From assembly GCA_965221415.1 (NCBI GenBank), contig OZ244887.1, forward strand, positions 1 through 64,000: a DNA stretch of 64,000 nt. Reading direction: 5' to 3'. A program made the position numbers and the translations under genes. This document shows positions 54,908 to 63,975 of the stretch, piece after piece. Within the stretch, counting starts at the first letter, position 1; each line of letters begins with the position of its first letter. The DNA comes from UBA8337 sp965221415. Its GTDB lineage: Bacteria; Pseudomonadota; Alphaproteobacteria; RS24. The notes beneath the pieces were generated by a model, which worked only from the letters and a program-made list of their open reading frames with translations, did no database searches and was not told where the DNA came from.

Positions 54908-54966
54908 GACCATTCGCGCACCGCTTGCGAAACAGATGCGGTAGTTTAAAAATAAAGGTCTACCCC
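54908..54966 (+). promoter_or_regulatory. Structured metK leader, possible H-type pseudoknot
   Basis: TTCGC (54913-54917) can pair with GCGAA (54927-54931), while ACCGC (54920-54924) can pair with GCGGT (54938-54942). The strands interleave, so both together form an H-type pseudoknot with 2-, 2- and 6-nt loops. GACC (54908-54911) can also close on GGTC (54957-54960), which overlaps the AAAGG ribosome site of metK. A SAM-sensing element is suggested by position and topology, but I cannot match it to a named riboswitch class. Confidence 0.4.
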
Positions 54967-56142
54967 ATGCGCGCTTCGTATGAGTTTACATCCGAGTCTG
55001 TTTCCGAAGGTCACCCTGACAAAGTGTGCGACCGCATTTCCGACAGCATATTGGATGCGTTTTTGCGCCTTGACCCGCAGGCACGTGTCGCTGTTGAGAC
55101 GCTGACCACAACCAATTTGATTGTGCTGGCCGGTGAAGTGCGCCCCAAGGGACTGGTTTCTAACGACGAGATGGAAGCTATCGCGCGCGCGGCGGTAAAA
55201 GATATCGGCTATGCGCAAGACGGGTTTCATTGGGAAAATGCCGAGGTGCAAGTGCATGTGCATGGCCAGTCTGCGCATATCGCGCAAGGTGTCGATGCCG
55301 ATGGGAACGATAAGGATGAAGGCGCAGGTGACCAAGGCATTATGTTTGGCTATGCGTGCCGCGAGACCGACACTTTGATGCCCGCCCCGATTGCTTATGC
55401 GCACCAGATTCTGAGCGACATGGCAGCAGCGCGTAAATCGGGGGCGGTGAAGGGATTAGCACCCGATAGCAAAAGCCAAGTTACTTTGGCGTATGAAAAT
55501 GGCAAGCCCGTGCGCGCGACCTCTATTGTGGTCTCGACCCAGCACGAAGAGGGCTTGAGCCAAGATGATGTGCGCACATTGGTGCGCCCGTTTGTTGAGG
55601 CCGCGCTGCCGTCAGGGTGGATGTGTCCAGACGAAGATTTTCATGTAAACCCGACAGGCACGTTTGTTATTGGCGGGCCTGATGGGGATGCAGGCCTTAC
55701 GGGTCGCAAAATTATTGTCGATACATATGGCGGTGCTGCACCGCATGGCGGGGGAGCGTTTTCGGGCAAAGACCCGACCAAGGTTGACCGTTCGGCTGCT
55801 TATGCCGCGCGTTATTTGGCCAAAAATATTGTCGCGGCTGAGTTGGCATCGCGCTGTACCATTCAATTATCTTACGCGATTGGTGTTGCCCACCCGCTAT
55901 CTATTTATGTCGATACGCATGACACGGGCGAAGCCGATGCGGCAGCGCTTGAAAAAGCACTGGCCGAGGTGATGGATTTAAGCCCGCGCGGGATTCGTGA
56001 ACATTTAGGGCTGAACCAGCCGATTTATGCGCAAACCGCCGCCTATGGTCATTTTGGCCGCACGCCCAGCGCAGATGGCAGCTTTTCTTGGGAGCGCACG
56101 GATTTGACGGATGCTATTAAGAGCGCGCTTGCCCGAACATGA
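54967..56142 (+). CDS. metK: S-adenosylmethionine synthetase
   Basis: 391 residues. Signatures FTSESVSEGHPDKVCDRISD, GAGDQGIMFGYA and GGGAFSGKDPTKVDRSAAY. It makes SAM from methionine and ATP, the donor for TrmB and MiaB encoded nearby. ATG 54967 follows AAAGG by eight bases; the TTG-started longer frame is not supported. It overlaps trmB by ATGA. Confidence 0.98.
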   Translation: MRASYEFTSESVSEGHPDKVCDRISDSILDAFLRLDPQARVAVETLTTTNLIVLAGEVRPKGLVSNDEMEAIARAAVKDIGYAQDGFHWENAEVQVHVHGQSAHIAQGVDADGNDKDEGAGDQGIMFGYACRETDTLMPAPIAYAHQILSDMAAARKSGAVKGLAPDSKSQVTLAYENGKPVRATSIVVSTQHEEGLSQDDVRTLVRPFVEAALPSGWMCPDEDFHVNPTGTFVIGGPDGDAGLTGRKIIVDTYGGAAPHGGGAFSGKDPTKVDRSAAYAARYLAKNIVAAELASRCTIQLSYAIGVAHPLSIYVDTHDTGEADAAALEKALAEVMDLSPRGIREHLGLNQPIYAQTAAYGHFGRTPSADGSFSWERTDLTDAIKSALART

Positions 56143-56852
56143 CGGGCAACCCGCCACATCGTATTTATGGGCGGGTGAAGAGCCATAAGCTGCGCCCGCG
56201 TCAAGCCAAGCTGGTGGATGAGGTGTTGCCGCGTCTGCGGCCTGACCTTGCCGCCGACAATAAGCCGCGCGATTGGTTTGCGCGAGAATATGAGAAATAC
56301 GCGCTGGAAATCGGCTTTGGCGGCGGCGAGCATTTGGCGGCACGGGCAAAGGCCAGTCCCGATACGGGGTTTATCGGGTGCGAGCCATTTATCAACGGTG
56401 TCGCCAAGCTGCTTGCCGATATTGCACAAAACCAGATTGATAATATTGCGGTGCGCGATGACGATGCGCGCGATATGCTGGCGGCATTGCCCGATGCGAG
56501 TTTGGCGCAAGGCTATTTATTGTATCCCGACCCGTGGCCTAAAAAGCGTCATCATAAACGCCGCTTCATCAATCAAGACAATCTCGACCAGTTGTTTCGG
56601 GTGTTAAGTCCCGATGCGACGTTTTTGGTGGCAAGCGATATTGGCGATTATCTTGATTGGACATTGGTTCAGATGCGCGCCCATGGCGGGTTTGAATGGC
56701 AGGTCGGTGCGCTTGATACACCAGATAGCTGGACGAAACCGCCCGATGACTGGCCGAGCACGCGCTATGAGGCCAAAGCGCTGCGGGCAGGTCGCCGTCC
56801 CGGATATCTTTGTTTCACCCGTCGCGCGCGGGCAAAACGCGGCACGCTTTAA
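56139..56852 (+). CDS. trmB: tRNA (guanine-N7)-methyltransferase TrmB
   Basis: 237 residues. LEIGFGGGEHLAARA SAM motif and LYPDPWPKKRHHKRRFI signature. It methylates G46 in tRNA. Translationally coupled to metK. Confidence 0.96.
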   Translation: MTGNPPHRIYGRVKSHKLRPRQAKLVDEVLPRLRPDLAADNKPRDWFAREYEKYALEIGFGGGEHLAARAKASPDTGFIGCEPFINGVAKLLADIAQNQIDNIAVRDDDARDMLAALPDASLAQGYLLYPDPWPKKRHHKRRFINQDNLDQLFRVLSPDATFLVASDIGDYLDWTLVQMRAHGGFEWQVGALDTPDSWTKPPDDWPSTRYEAKALRAGRRPGYLCFTRRARAKRGTL

Positions 56853-56855
56853 CGC

Positions 56856-56883
56856 TTGCGTCGGACGCAAAAATAGCTATAGT
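56856..56883 (+). promoter_or_regulatory. Possible sigma-70 promoter of the rimP-nusA-infB operon
   Basis: TTGCGT (56856-56861) and TATAGT (56878-56883) are separated by 16 bp, just after the trmB stop. Confidence 0.5.
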
Positions 56884-56908
56884 GGCGGCAAATGAAGACT
56901 GCTTTTGG

Positions 56909-56942
56909 AAAGTGGGATGCTGGAAACGGCCCCGCTTTTTTT
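56909..56942 (+). terminator. Leader hairpin with T run upstream of rimP (attenuator-like)
   Basis: AAAGTGGG (56909-56916) pairs with CCCGCTTT (56931-56938), with one G-U pair and a 14-nt loop, followed by a T run to 56942. This is a terminator shape placed before the start of rimP rather than after a gene. rimP leaders with such hairpins are known in proteobacteria and are thought to attenuate the operon. Confidence 0.65.
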
Positions 56943-56965
56943 GTTGCTTTGGTGATGGAGATATT

Positions 56966-57529
56966 ATGTCGCAAGAAACTGCGCATTTGCGCGCCCCGGG
57001 CCCTGCGCGGCCATTTCTTGAGTTGGTTGAGCCTCTGGTTGAAAGCCTCGGCTATACCCTGCTGCGCATTCGCATGACGGGTGACGACACTAAAATGGTG
57101 CTGCAGGTGATGGCTGAAAACAGCGCGGCGAGTTTGCAGATTGAGCAATGCGAGGAGATTAGCCGCGCTTTGTCGGATGTGTTGGATGTTGAAAATCCAA
57201 TCGCGGGGGCTTACGCGCTTGAAGTCTCGTCGCCGGGCGTGGCGCGGCCTTTAACACGCGCCATTGATTTTGAACGCTGGGCAGGCCATGAAGCAAAAAT
57301 TGGCCTGCGCGATGCGGTCGATGGTCAGCGTCGCTTTCGCGGTATCGTGCAAGGCTTTGCCGATGGCGAGGCGCTTTTGGAGGTGAAGCTTGATGGGTTT
57401 GATGCGCCGCAAGTTTTGGGTTTTGGTATCGACAATATTGCCGAGGCGCGTTTAGTGCCTGATGAGGCAGCGTTAGACGCTCGTCTTAAGGCCGCCAAGC
57501 AGGGCAGCACAGGCAAAGATTTAACATAA
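56966..57529 (+). CDS. rimP: Ribosome maturation factor RimP
   Basis: About 187 residues. LVEPLVESLGYTLLRIRM, CEEISRALSDVLDVENPI and LEVSSPGVARPL are typical. It assists 30S assembly. ATG 56966 is chosen for GGAG eight bases upstream; the longer frame runs back into trmB and is not family-like. Confidence 0.96.
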   Translation: MSQETAHLRAPGPARPFLELVEPLVESLGYTLLRIRMTGDDTKMVLQVMAENSAASLQIEQCEEISRALSDVLDVENPIAGAYALEVSSPGVARPLTRAIDFERWAGHEAKIGLRDAVDGQRRFRGIVQGFADGEALLEVKLDGFDAPQVLGFGIDNIAEARLVPDEAALDARLKAAKQGSTGKDLT

Positions 57530-57543
57530 TTGAGGAGATAAAA

Positions 57544-59235
57544 ATGGCTACGGGTATTAGTGCAAATAAGCTGGAACTGCTACAAATCGCCGACGCGGTG
57601 GCGCGTGAAAAAGGCATTGAAATCGAGATTGTGCTGGCGGCGATGGCGGATGCGATTCAAAAGGCTGCCAAAGCGCGTTATGGTCAAGAAAACGACATTC
57701 GCGTTGATATTGATACGCAAACGGGTGAGACCAAACTGCTGCGCGTTGTGCAAGTGGTCGAGCTGGTTGAAAATGACGACACGGAGATTTCTCTACCGAT
57801 TGCCCAGCGCGATAATCCAGACGCAAAACTCGGCGATGAGGTGGTTGATGAATTGCCACCCGTTGAGTTTGGCCGCATCGCCACGCAAGCGGCAAAGCAA
57901 GTGATTGTGCAGCGCGTGCGCGAAGCTGAGCGTGAGCGTCAATATGAAGAGTTTAAAGACCGCGTCGGCGAGATTATTAATGGGCTTGTGAAGCGGGTCG
58001 AATATGGCAATGTGGTGCTCGATTTAGGGCGTGGTGAGGCTGTGGTGCGCCGCGATAATTTGATCCCGCGCGAAGTGTTCCGCCCCGGCGACCGCATTCG
58101 CGCTTATATCCAAAATGTACGTCGCGAACAGCGTGGGCCGCAGATTATTCTATCGCGGACAGACCCGGCTTTCATGTCGAAATTGTTTATGCAGGAAGTG
58201 CCTGAGATTTATGATGGGGTTATCGAAGTCCGTGCGGTGGCGCGGGATGCGGGTAGCCGTGCCAAAATTGGGGTGATTTCAAACGACCCAAGCATTGACC
58301 CCGTCGGGGCGTGCGTGGGGATGCGCGGCAGCCGTGTGCAAGCCGTGGTCAATGAGTTGCAAGGCGAAAAAGTTGATATTATTCCATGGTCGCCCGACCC
58401 CGCAGCATTTATCGTTAATGCGCTCGCACCTGCCGAAGTGACCAAAGTGGTACTCGATGAAGATGTCCAACGCATCGAAGTTGTCGTGCCAGACGAACAG
58501 CTGAGCTTGGCGATTGGTCGTCGGGGTCAAAATGTGCGGCTTGCCTCGCAGCTGACCGGCTGGGACATCGACATTATGACGGAAGCGCAAGAAAGCGAGC
58601 GTCGTCAGGCTGAGTTCACCGAGCGCACCGCGCTGTTTATGGAAGCACTGGATGTCGATGAAATGATTGCGCAATTATTGGCCTCGGAAGGCTTTGCGAC
58701 AGTGGAAGAAGTGGCCTATGTGCCAGTCGAAGAAGTCACGCATATTGAGGGCTTTGACGCAGAAACGGCGGAAGAAATTCAAAACCGTGCGCGTGATTAT
58801 CTCGACCGCGAGAATGAGAAGCTCGATGCGCAACGCAAAGAAATGGGTGTCGAAGATGCTCTCGCCGCACTCGACGGTGTCACGCCTGCGATGTTGGTGC
58901 GCTTTGGTGAGAACGACATTAAGTCGCTGGAAGACTTTGCGGGCTGCGTCACCGATGATTTGACGGGTTGGTTTGAGACGGTTGAGCGTCGCCGCGTGCG
59001 CCAAGACGGTATTCTGGATGGCTTTGATGTCTCGGCTGATGAAGCGCAAAATCTTATTATGGCGGCGCGTGTGTTGGCGGGGTGGATTACCCAAGAAGAA
59101 TTGGATGCACAACGCGCTGAAGAAGAAGCACGCCTTGCAGCGGAATTGGCAGCCGAACAAGAAGAAGCGGAAACACTGACGGAAACATCGGCAGATAGCG
59201 AAGCGTCTGCTGCGTCGGTTTTCGGCTCGCAATAG
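57544..59235 (+). CDS. nusA: Transcription termination/antitermination factor NusA
   Basis: 563 residues: N-terminal RNA polymerase-binding domain, S1 domain (about 135-200), two KH domains (GACVGMRGSRVQAVVNEL, LAIGRRGQNVRLASQLTGW) and two C-terminal helix-hairpin-helix acidic repeats, ending in an acidic Ala/Glu-rich tail. It modulates pausing and Rho-dependent termination. GAGGAG precedes the ATG. Confidence 0.98.
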   Translation: MATGISANKLELLQIADAVAREKGIEIEIVLAAMADAIQKAAKARYGQENDIRVDIDTQTGETKLLRVVQVVELVENDDTEISLPIAQRDNPDAKLGDEVVDELPPVEFGRIATQAAKQVIVQRVREAERERQYEEFKDRVGEIINGLVKRVEYGNVVLDLGRGEAVVRRDNLIPREVFRPGDRIRAYIQNVRREQRGPQIILSRTDPAFMSKLFMQEVPEIYDGVIEVRAVARDAGSRAKIGVISNDPSIDPVGACVGMRGSRVQAVVNELQGEKVDIIPWSPDPAAFIVNALAPAEVTKVVLDEDVQRIEVVVPDEQLSLAIGRRGQNVRLASQLTGWDIDIMTEAQESERRQAEFTERTALFMEALDVDEMIAQLLASEGFATVEEVAYVPVEEVTHIEGFDAETAEEIQNRARDYLDRENEKLDAQRKEMGVEDALAALDGVTPAMLVRFGENDIKSLEDFAGCVTDDLTGWFETVERRRVRQDGILDGFDVSADEAQNLIMAARVLAGWITQEELDAQRAEEEARLAAELAAEQEEAETLTETSADSEASAASVFGSQ

Positions 59236-59250
59236 GGTCATGGTGTCGCG

Positions 59251-59820
59251 ATGGAGCAGATTTGCCACATAACCGGCAATCAAGCAGAAGCTGCGCATAT
59301 GCTGCGCTTTGTCGTCTCGCCAGATGGCGAGTTGACACCTGACCTTGGGCATAAATTGCCCGGCGACGCGATTTGGATTGCCAATCGGCGCGACTTGATT
59401 GCTTCTCTTGCTGCGACAACCAAGGCTTATGTGTCGGATGATTTGGCGCTGCGGATTGAAACCTTGATGCGTCAGCAAGCGCATGGCCTTTTGGGGTTGG
59501 CGCGCAAGGCAGGGGTTATGGTTCTCGGCTTCACCAAAGTAGAGGCCGCGCTTAAAAAAGGCCAAGTCGTCATGTTGTTTGCCGCCCATGATGGCGCAGA
59601 TAATGGGCGGCGTGCTTTGGCGCGAAAAGCGCAAAGTGCGGGCATCGAGATTTGCGCTTTGTTTGGGGCAGATGAATTGGGCATGGCCTTTGGTCGTGCA
59701 AATGTGATACATGCAGGGCTTACCGATGCGCGGTGGGCGACGCGTATCGCAGAACAAACCATGCGGCTGGCGGCTTATATCAGCAGCGCCGACAGTATGG
59801 ACAGGAGTGAAAACGAATGA
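59251..59820 (+). CDS. YlxR-domain plus L7Ae-like RNA-binding protein
   Basis: 189 residues: N-terminal YlxR (DUF448) domain (LRFVVSPDGELTPDLGHKLPGDAIWI) and a C-terminal L7Ae/L30e-like domain (GLLGLARKAGVMVLGFTKVEAALKKG). This fusion between nusA and infB is standard in alphaproteobacteria. YlxR proteins are reported as RNA-binding regulators of uncertain target. The conserved RRC start of the YlxR domain reads ICHITG here. It overlaps infB by ATGA. Confidence 0.92.
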   Translation: MEQICHITGNQAEAAHMLRFVVSPDGELTPDLGHKLPGDAIWIANRRDLIASLAATTKAYVSDDLALRIETLMRQQAHGLLGLARKAGVMVLGFTKVEAALKKGQVVMLFAAHDGADNGRRALARKAQSAGIEICALFGADELGMAFGRANVIHAGLTDARWATRIAEQTMRLAAYISSADSMDRSENE

Positions 59821-62300
59821 GCGATGTGAAAACAGACGGTGATGCCCCGCAAGACGATGAAAGCGGGCGCGGCAAAACGCTCTCTTTGAAGCGGACGGTC
59901 GAAAGCGGACAAGTGCGCCAAAGTTTCTCGCATGGCCGCTCAAAATCTGTGCTGGTTGAAAAGCGGCGCAAGCGCGTTGTTAAACCAGACCAAGAAGAGG
60001 CAAATCAAGAAGACCAAATTTCCGAGACACCCAAAGATGCCGCCAAACCCGCCATTGATGAAGCGCCATCCTTGCCCGAGGGGCTATCCAAGGCCGAACA
60101 AGAAAAACGCCTCGCTGCCGTGGCAGAAGCCAAACACCGCGCCGTTGAAGAAGAAAAGCAGGCTGAAATTGATGCGCAATTACGCGCTGAAGAGCTTGCG
60201 CGATTGGAAGCTGAGGAAGCCCGCCGTGCTGATGAAAAACCGCGCGCGCGTAAAACGCCCACATTAGAGGCGGTCGTCTCGCCCGATGATGCGCCCGTGG
60301 GCGCAAAGCCGACACCTGCACGGCGCGCCGCCGATGAGGATAAAAAGCGCACTGATGAGAAACGGCGCACCGCCCCTGCTGCCAAGCGCGATGGCGAACG
60401 CCGCCGCCGCACCGGCAAATTAACCATTAATGATGCGCTGAACGACGAAGAGCGCGTGCGCTCATTGGCGTCGATGCGTCGTCGCCGTGAACGCGAAAAG
60501 CGCAAAGCAACAAGCACCGACTCGGATGAGAAAGTCGCCCGCACCATACAGCTGCCAGATACCATCACCATTCAAGAGCTTGCCAATCGCATGGCCGAGC
60601 GCGCCGTCGATGTGATTAAAGTGCTGATGCAGCAAGGCGTCATGGCAAAAATCAATGATGTCATTGACGCTGATACCGCACAAATTGTCGCCGAAGACCT
60701 CGGCCATAGCGTCAAGCGCGTATCGGATAGCGATGTCGAAGATGCGATTGTCACCGCCGATGATGACGAAGCCGACAAATCGGCACGCCCGCCTGTGGTA
60801 ACGGTGATGGGTCATGTCGACCACGGTAAAACCTCGCTGCTGGATGCGCTGCGCAAAGCCAAAGTCGCCGATGGCGAAGCTGGCGGCATCACGCAGCATA
60901 TCGGGGCGTATCAAACGCAAACCGCGCGGGGTGAGACCCTCACCTTTATTGATACACCGGGTCACGCCGCGTTTACGTCGATGCGCGCGCGCGGTGCCAA
61001 AGTGACGGATATTGTTATTTTGGTGGTGGCGGGTGATGATGGTGTGATGCCGCAAACAGTCGAGGCGATTAACCACGCCAAAGCGGCCGAAGCCCCCGTG
61101 ATTGTTGCCATTAACAAAATGGATAAACCAGAAGCCGATGCCACGCGGGTGAAAAATGATTTGCTGCAGCACGAAATCATAGCCGAAGATATGGGCGGCG
61201 ATACGCAGCTGATTGAAGTCTCGGCGCAAACTGGCGACGGCTTGGATGATTTGCTGGAAGCGGTGGCGTTGCAGGCTGAATTGATGGAACTCAAAGCAGC
61301 AGCCGCACGCGCTGGCGAAGGCATCGTCATCGAGGCCAAGCTCGACAAGGGACGCGGTGCGGTCGCAACGGTTTTGGTGCAACGCGGGACGGTGAATGTC
61401 GGCGATATTTTTGTCGCTGGCCAAGAATCGGGTCGCGTGCGTGCGCTGATTAACGACCAAGGCGCGCAAGTCCAATCGGCAGGCCCTTCAACCCCCGTCG
61501 AGGTGCTGGGGGCGGGCGGCGCGCCCGGGGCAGGTGAAATGTTTACCGTGGTCGAAAACGAAGCCAGTGCGCGTGAAGTTGCCGAATATCGCGCCCGCAA
61601 AGCGCGTCAGCAATCGAGTGCTATGGGACCGCGTGCAACGTCGCTCGACCAAATGATGAACCAATTACAAACCGCCGAACGCGCTGAGATTGCTCTTTTG
61701 GTTAAAGGCGATGTGCAAGGCTCGGTTGAGGCGATTGCCCAAGCCGCCATCAAGCTAAGCACCGAAGAAGTTATCGCGCATGTGGTGCACACAGGCGTTG
61801 GCGGCATCACCGAAAGCGATGTCACTTTGGCGACCGCATCGAATGCGGTGATATTTGGCTTTAACACGCGTGCGAATACGCAAGCACGCCGTGCGGCTGA
61901 AGCAGAAGGCGTTGAAATCCGCTATTACAATGTGATTTACGACCTTGTTGATGATTTAAAAGCTGCCATGGCTGGTCTGTTGTCGCCCGATTTGCGCGAA
62001 ACCGCATTGGGGTCGGCGGAAATATTGGAAGTGTTCAAAGTTGGCAAGGCCGACAAAGCAGCGGGCTGTCTTATTGGCGATGGGCTGGTACGGCGCGGGG
62101 CGAAAGTGCGGCTCATTCGCGATGATATCGTCATCCATGAGGGCGAATTATCCTCTTTGCGTCGGTTTAAAGACGAGGTGAAAGAGGTGCAGTCTGGTCA
62201 GGAATGCGGCATGGCGTTTGAGAATTATACCGACTTGCAAGCGGGTGATGTTATCGAATGTTATGAAGTCGAGGAAGTGGCACGCTCGTTAGACGACTAG
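59817..62300 (+). CDS. infB: Translation initiation factor IF-2
   Basis: 827 residues. A long charged, Ala/Glu/Lys-rich N-terminal region with coiled-coil character (about 60-230), an IF2_N domain, the G domain (GHVDHGKT at 332-339, DTPGHAAF, NKMD) and C-terminal domains II-IV. It positions initiator tRNA on the 30S subunit. Confidence 0.98.
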   Translation: MSDVKTDGDAPQDDESGRGKTLSLKRTVESGQVRQSFSHGRSKSVLVEKRRKRVVKPDQEEANQEDQISETPKDAAKPAIDEAPSLPEGLSKAEQEKRLAAVAEAKHRAVEEEKQAEIDAQLRAEELARLEAEEARRADEKPRARKTPTLEAVVSPDDAPVGAKPTPARRAADEDKKRTDEKRRTAPAAKRDGERRRRTGKLTINDALNDEERVRSLASMRRRREREKRKATSTDSDEKVARTIQLPDTITIQELANRMAERAVDVIKVLMQQGVMAKINDVIDADTAQIVAEDLGHSVKRVSDSDVEDAIVTADDDEADKSARPPVVTVMGHVDHGKTSLLDALRKAKVADGEAGGITQHIGAYQTQTARGETLTFIDTPGHAAFTSMRARGAKVTDIVILVVAGDDGVMPQTVEAINHAKAAEAPVIVAINKMDKPEADATRVKNDLLQHEIIAEDMGGDTQLIEVSAQTGDGLDDLLEAVALQAELMELKAAAARAGEGIVIEAKLDKGRGAVATVLVQRGTVNVGDIFVAGQESGRVRALINDQGAQVQSAGPSTPVEVLGAGGAPGAGEMFTVVENEASAREVAEYRARKARQQSSAMGPRATSLDQMMNQLQTAERAEIALLVKGDVQGSVEAIAQAAIKLSTEEVIAHVVHTGVGGITESDVTLATASNAVIFGFNTRANTQARRAAEAEGVEIRYYNVIYDLVDDLKAAMAGLLSPDLRETALGSAEILEVFKVGKADKAAGCLIGDGLVRRGAKVRLIRDDIVIHEGELSSLRRFKDEVKEVQSGQECGMAFENYTDLQAGDVIECYEVEEVARSLDD

Positions 62301-62311
62301 GGGCTTTTATA

Positions 62312-62716
62312 ATGACGGATAAAAAGAACATTGCTGGTAAGCCTGCGAGCCAACGCCAATTGCGTGTCGGCGAGTTGATGCGCCATCGCTTGAGCGAGGT
62401 ACTCCACGCGGCAGACTTTGAAGCTAAAGTGCTGAAAAAAGCGCTCATCACCGTGACGCAAGTACGCGTCAGCCCTGATTTGCGCCATGCCACCGCTTAT
62501 ATTATGCCGTTGGGTGGCGAAAATTTGGACAAAATCGTCGACTTGCTCAATGAGGATATCCCGCGTTTGAAAAAGGCGGCGCTCTCGGATTTGCATTTGA
62601 AATATACGCCAGATTTTAAATTCGCCGCCGATGATAGTTTCGACAAAGCCGCCGAGATGGATGCGTTGCTCGCCTCTGATGAGGTGACGGCTGATATTAA
62701 AGAGTCGCAAAGCTAG
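62312..62716 (+). CDS. rbfA: Ribosome-binding factor A
   Basis: 134 residues with KH-like fold (RQLRVGELMRHRLSEVL, VTQVRVSPDLRHATAYIMPL). It is a 30S maturation factor binding near the 16S 5' end. Eleven bases after infB. Confidence 0.95.
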   Translation: MTDKKNIAGKPASQRQLRVGELMRHRLSEVLHAADFEAKVLKKALITVTQVRVSPDLRHATAYIMPLGGENLDKIVDLLNEDIPRLKKAALSDLHLKYTPDFKFAADDSFDKAAEMDALLASDEVTADIKESQS

Positions 62717-62721
62717 CGTTT

Positions 62722-63633
62722 ATGGGACGGCGCAAAAATAGCCGCCATATTTCAGGCTGGGTGAATTTTGATAAACCGATAGAGCTTGGCTCGACATCTG
62801 CGGTAGGCCAGATTCGCCACTTATTCGATGCGCAAAAAGCCGGCCATGCTGGCACGCTTGACCCTTTGGCGACGGGCGTTTTGCCGATTGCCTTGGGCGA
62901 GGCGACCAAAACCGTTTCCTTTATGCAAGATGCGACCAAAGCCTATCGCGTGACGATGGCCTTTGGCACGGCGACCCATACAGATGATTTAGAAGGCGAG
63001 GTGGCAGAGACCAGCCCGCATCGGCCTGAAACAAATGCGATAAAAGCAGCTCTGCCAGACTTTATTGGCACGATTGAGCAGGTGCCGCCGCAATTTTCGG
63101 CTATTCGGCAAAATGGGGTGCGTGCTTATACGCGCGCGCGGGCAGGCGAGGCGGTTGATTTGGCAGCACGGCGCGTGCGTATCGATGATATCACCCTTTT
63201 GGAACGCCCCGATAGCGATCATGTAAGCCTCGATGTGGTGTGCGGCAAGGGCACATATATTCGCGCATTGGCGCGCGATTTGGCGGTGCATCTTGGCACA
63301 GTCGGACATGTCACCATGCTGCGACGCACCCGTGTTGGGTCGTTTGACGAAAAAACTGCTTTAGGGCTAGATAAATTAATTGATTTAGGCCATAGTGCGC
63401 CCGATTTGGCGGCTTTGGATGCTTGCCTGTTACCGCTTACGACCGCGCTGGACGACATCTCGGCACTGGCCATAAGCGATGACGCTGCATCCCGCATACA
63501 GCAGGGGCAAGCCATATCACCGCAAGGAACGCCTGAGACAGGTCTGGTGCTGCTCACATGTGCGCATCGCCCGATTGCCATAGGCCAATATGATGGGAGA
63601 GCCATTAAACCTGTGCGGGTGTTTAACCTATAA
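62722..63633 (+). CDS. truB: tRNA pseudouridine-55 synthase TruB
   Basis: 303 residues. Catalytic Asp47 in GHAGTLDPLATGVLPIALGEATK is visible, with the KAYRVTMAFGTATHTDD segment. It makes pseudouridine in the T loop of tRNAs. Five bases after rbfA. Confidence 0.97.
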   Translation: MGRRKNSRHISGWVNFDKPIELGSTSAVGQIRHLFDAQKAGHAGTLDPLATGVLPIALGEATKTVSFMQDATKAYRVTMAFGTATHTDDLEGEVAETSPHRPETNAIKAALPDFIGTIEQVPPQFSAIRQNGVRAYTRARAGEAVDLAARRVRIDDITLLERPDSDHVSLDVVCGKGTYIRALARDLAVHLGTVGHVTMLRRTRVGSFDEKTALGLDKLIDLGHSAPDLAALDACLLPLTTALDDISALAISDDAASRIQQGQAISPQGTPETGLVLLTCAHRPIAIGQYDGRAIKPVRVFNL

Positions 63634-63666
63634 AGCCGCTTTATGCGCGGTATAAAGGAGAGTGTG

Positions 63667-63936
63667 ATGTCGATAACAACCGAGCGCAAAGAAGCGCTGA
63701 TTAAAGAATATGCAACTGGTGATGGCGATACGGGTTCGCCTGAAGTGCAAGTCGCTATTTTGTCCGAACGCATTAGTAATTTGACGGAGCATTTTAAAAC
63801 CCACGCGAAAGATAATCATTCGCGTCGTGGGCTTTTGAAAATGGTCAGTCAACGTCGCCGATTGCTTGACTATGTCAAAGCACGCAACGCGGAGCGCTAT
63901 CAAAGCCTCATTCAGCGTTTGGGACTGCGCCGTTAG
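63667..63936 (+). CDS. rpsO: 30S ribosomal protein S15
   Basis: 89 residues, the normal length. TGSPEVQVAILSERISNLTEH and DNHSRRGLLKMVSQRRRLLDY are signatures. ATG 63667 is chosen for AAAGGAG upstream. It binds the central domain of 16S rRNA. pnp is commonly next and would lie beyond the window. Confidence 0.98.
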   Translation: MSITTERKEALIKEYATGDGDTGSPEVQVAILSERISNLTEHFKTHAKDNHSRRGLLKMVSQRRRLLDYVKARNAERYQSLIQRLGLRR

Positions 63937-63954
63937 GAGCGCAATTTCTGTTAT

Positions 63955-63975
63955 AGGCCTGACAGACCTCTTTTT
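63955..63975 (+). terminator. Weak hairpin after rpsO
   Basis: AGGCC (63955-63959) and GACCT (63965-63969) could pair with one mismatch, followed by CTTTTT. Short and imperfect. The last 64 bases hold no gene. Confidence 0.25.

Noticed and set aside
58675..59943. 422-codon minus-strand open frame opposite nusA and ylxR
   Set aside because: Antisense shadow with no family resemblance; the plus-strand genes are certain.
60462..61475. 337-codon minus-strand open frame opposite infB
   Set aside because: Antisense shadow of the IF-2 G domain coding region.
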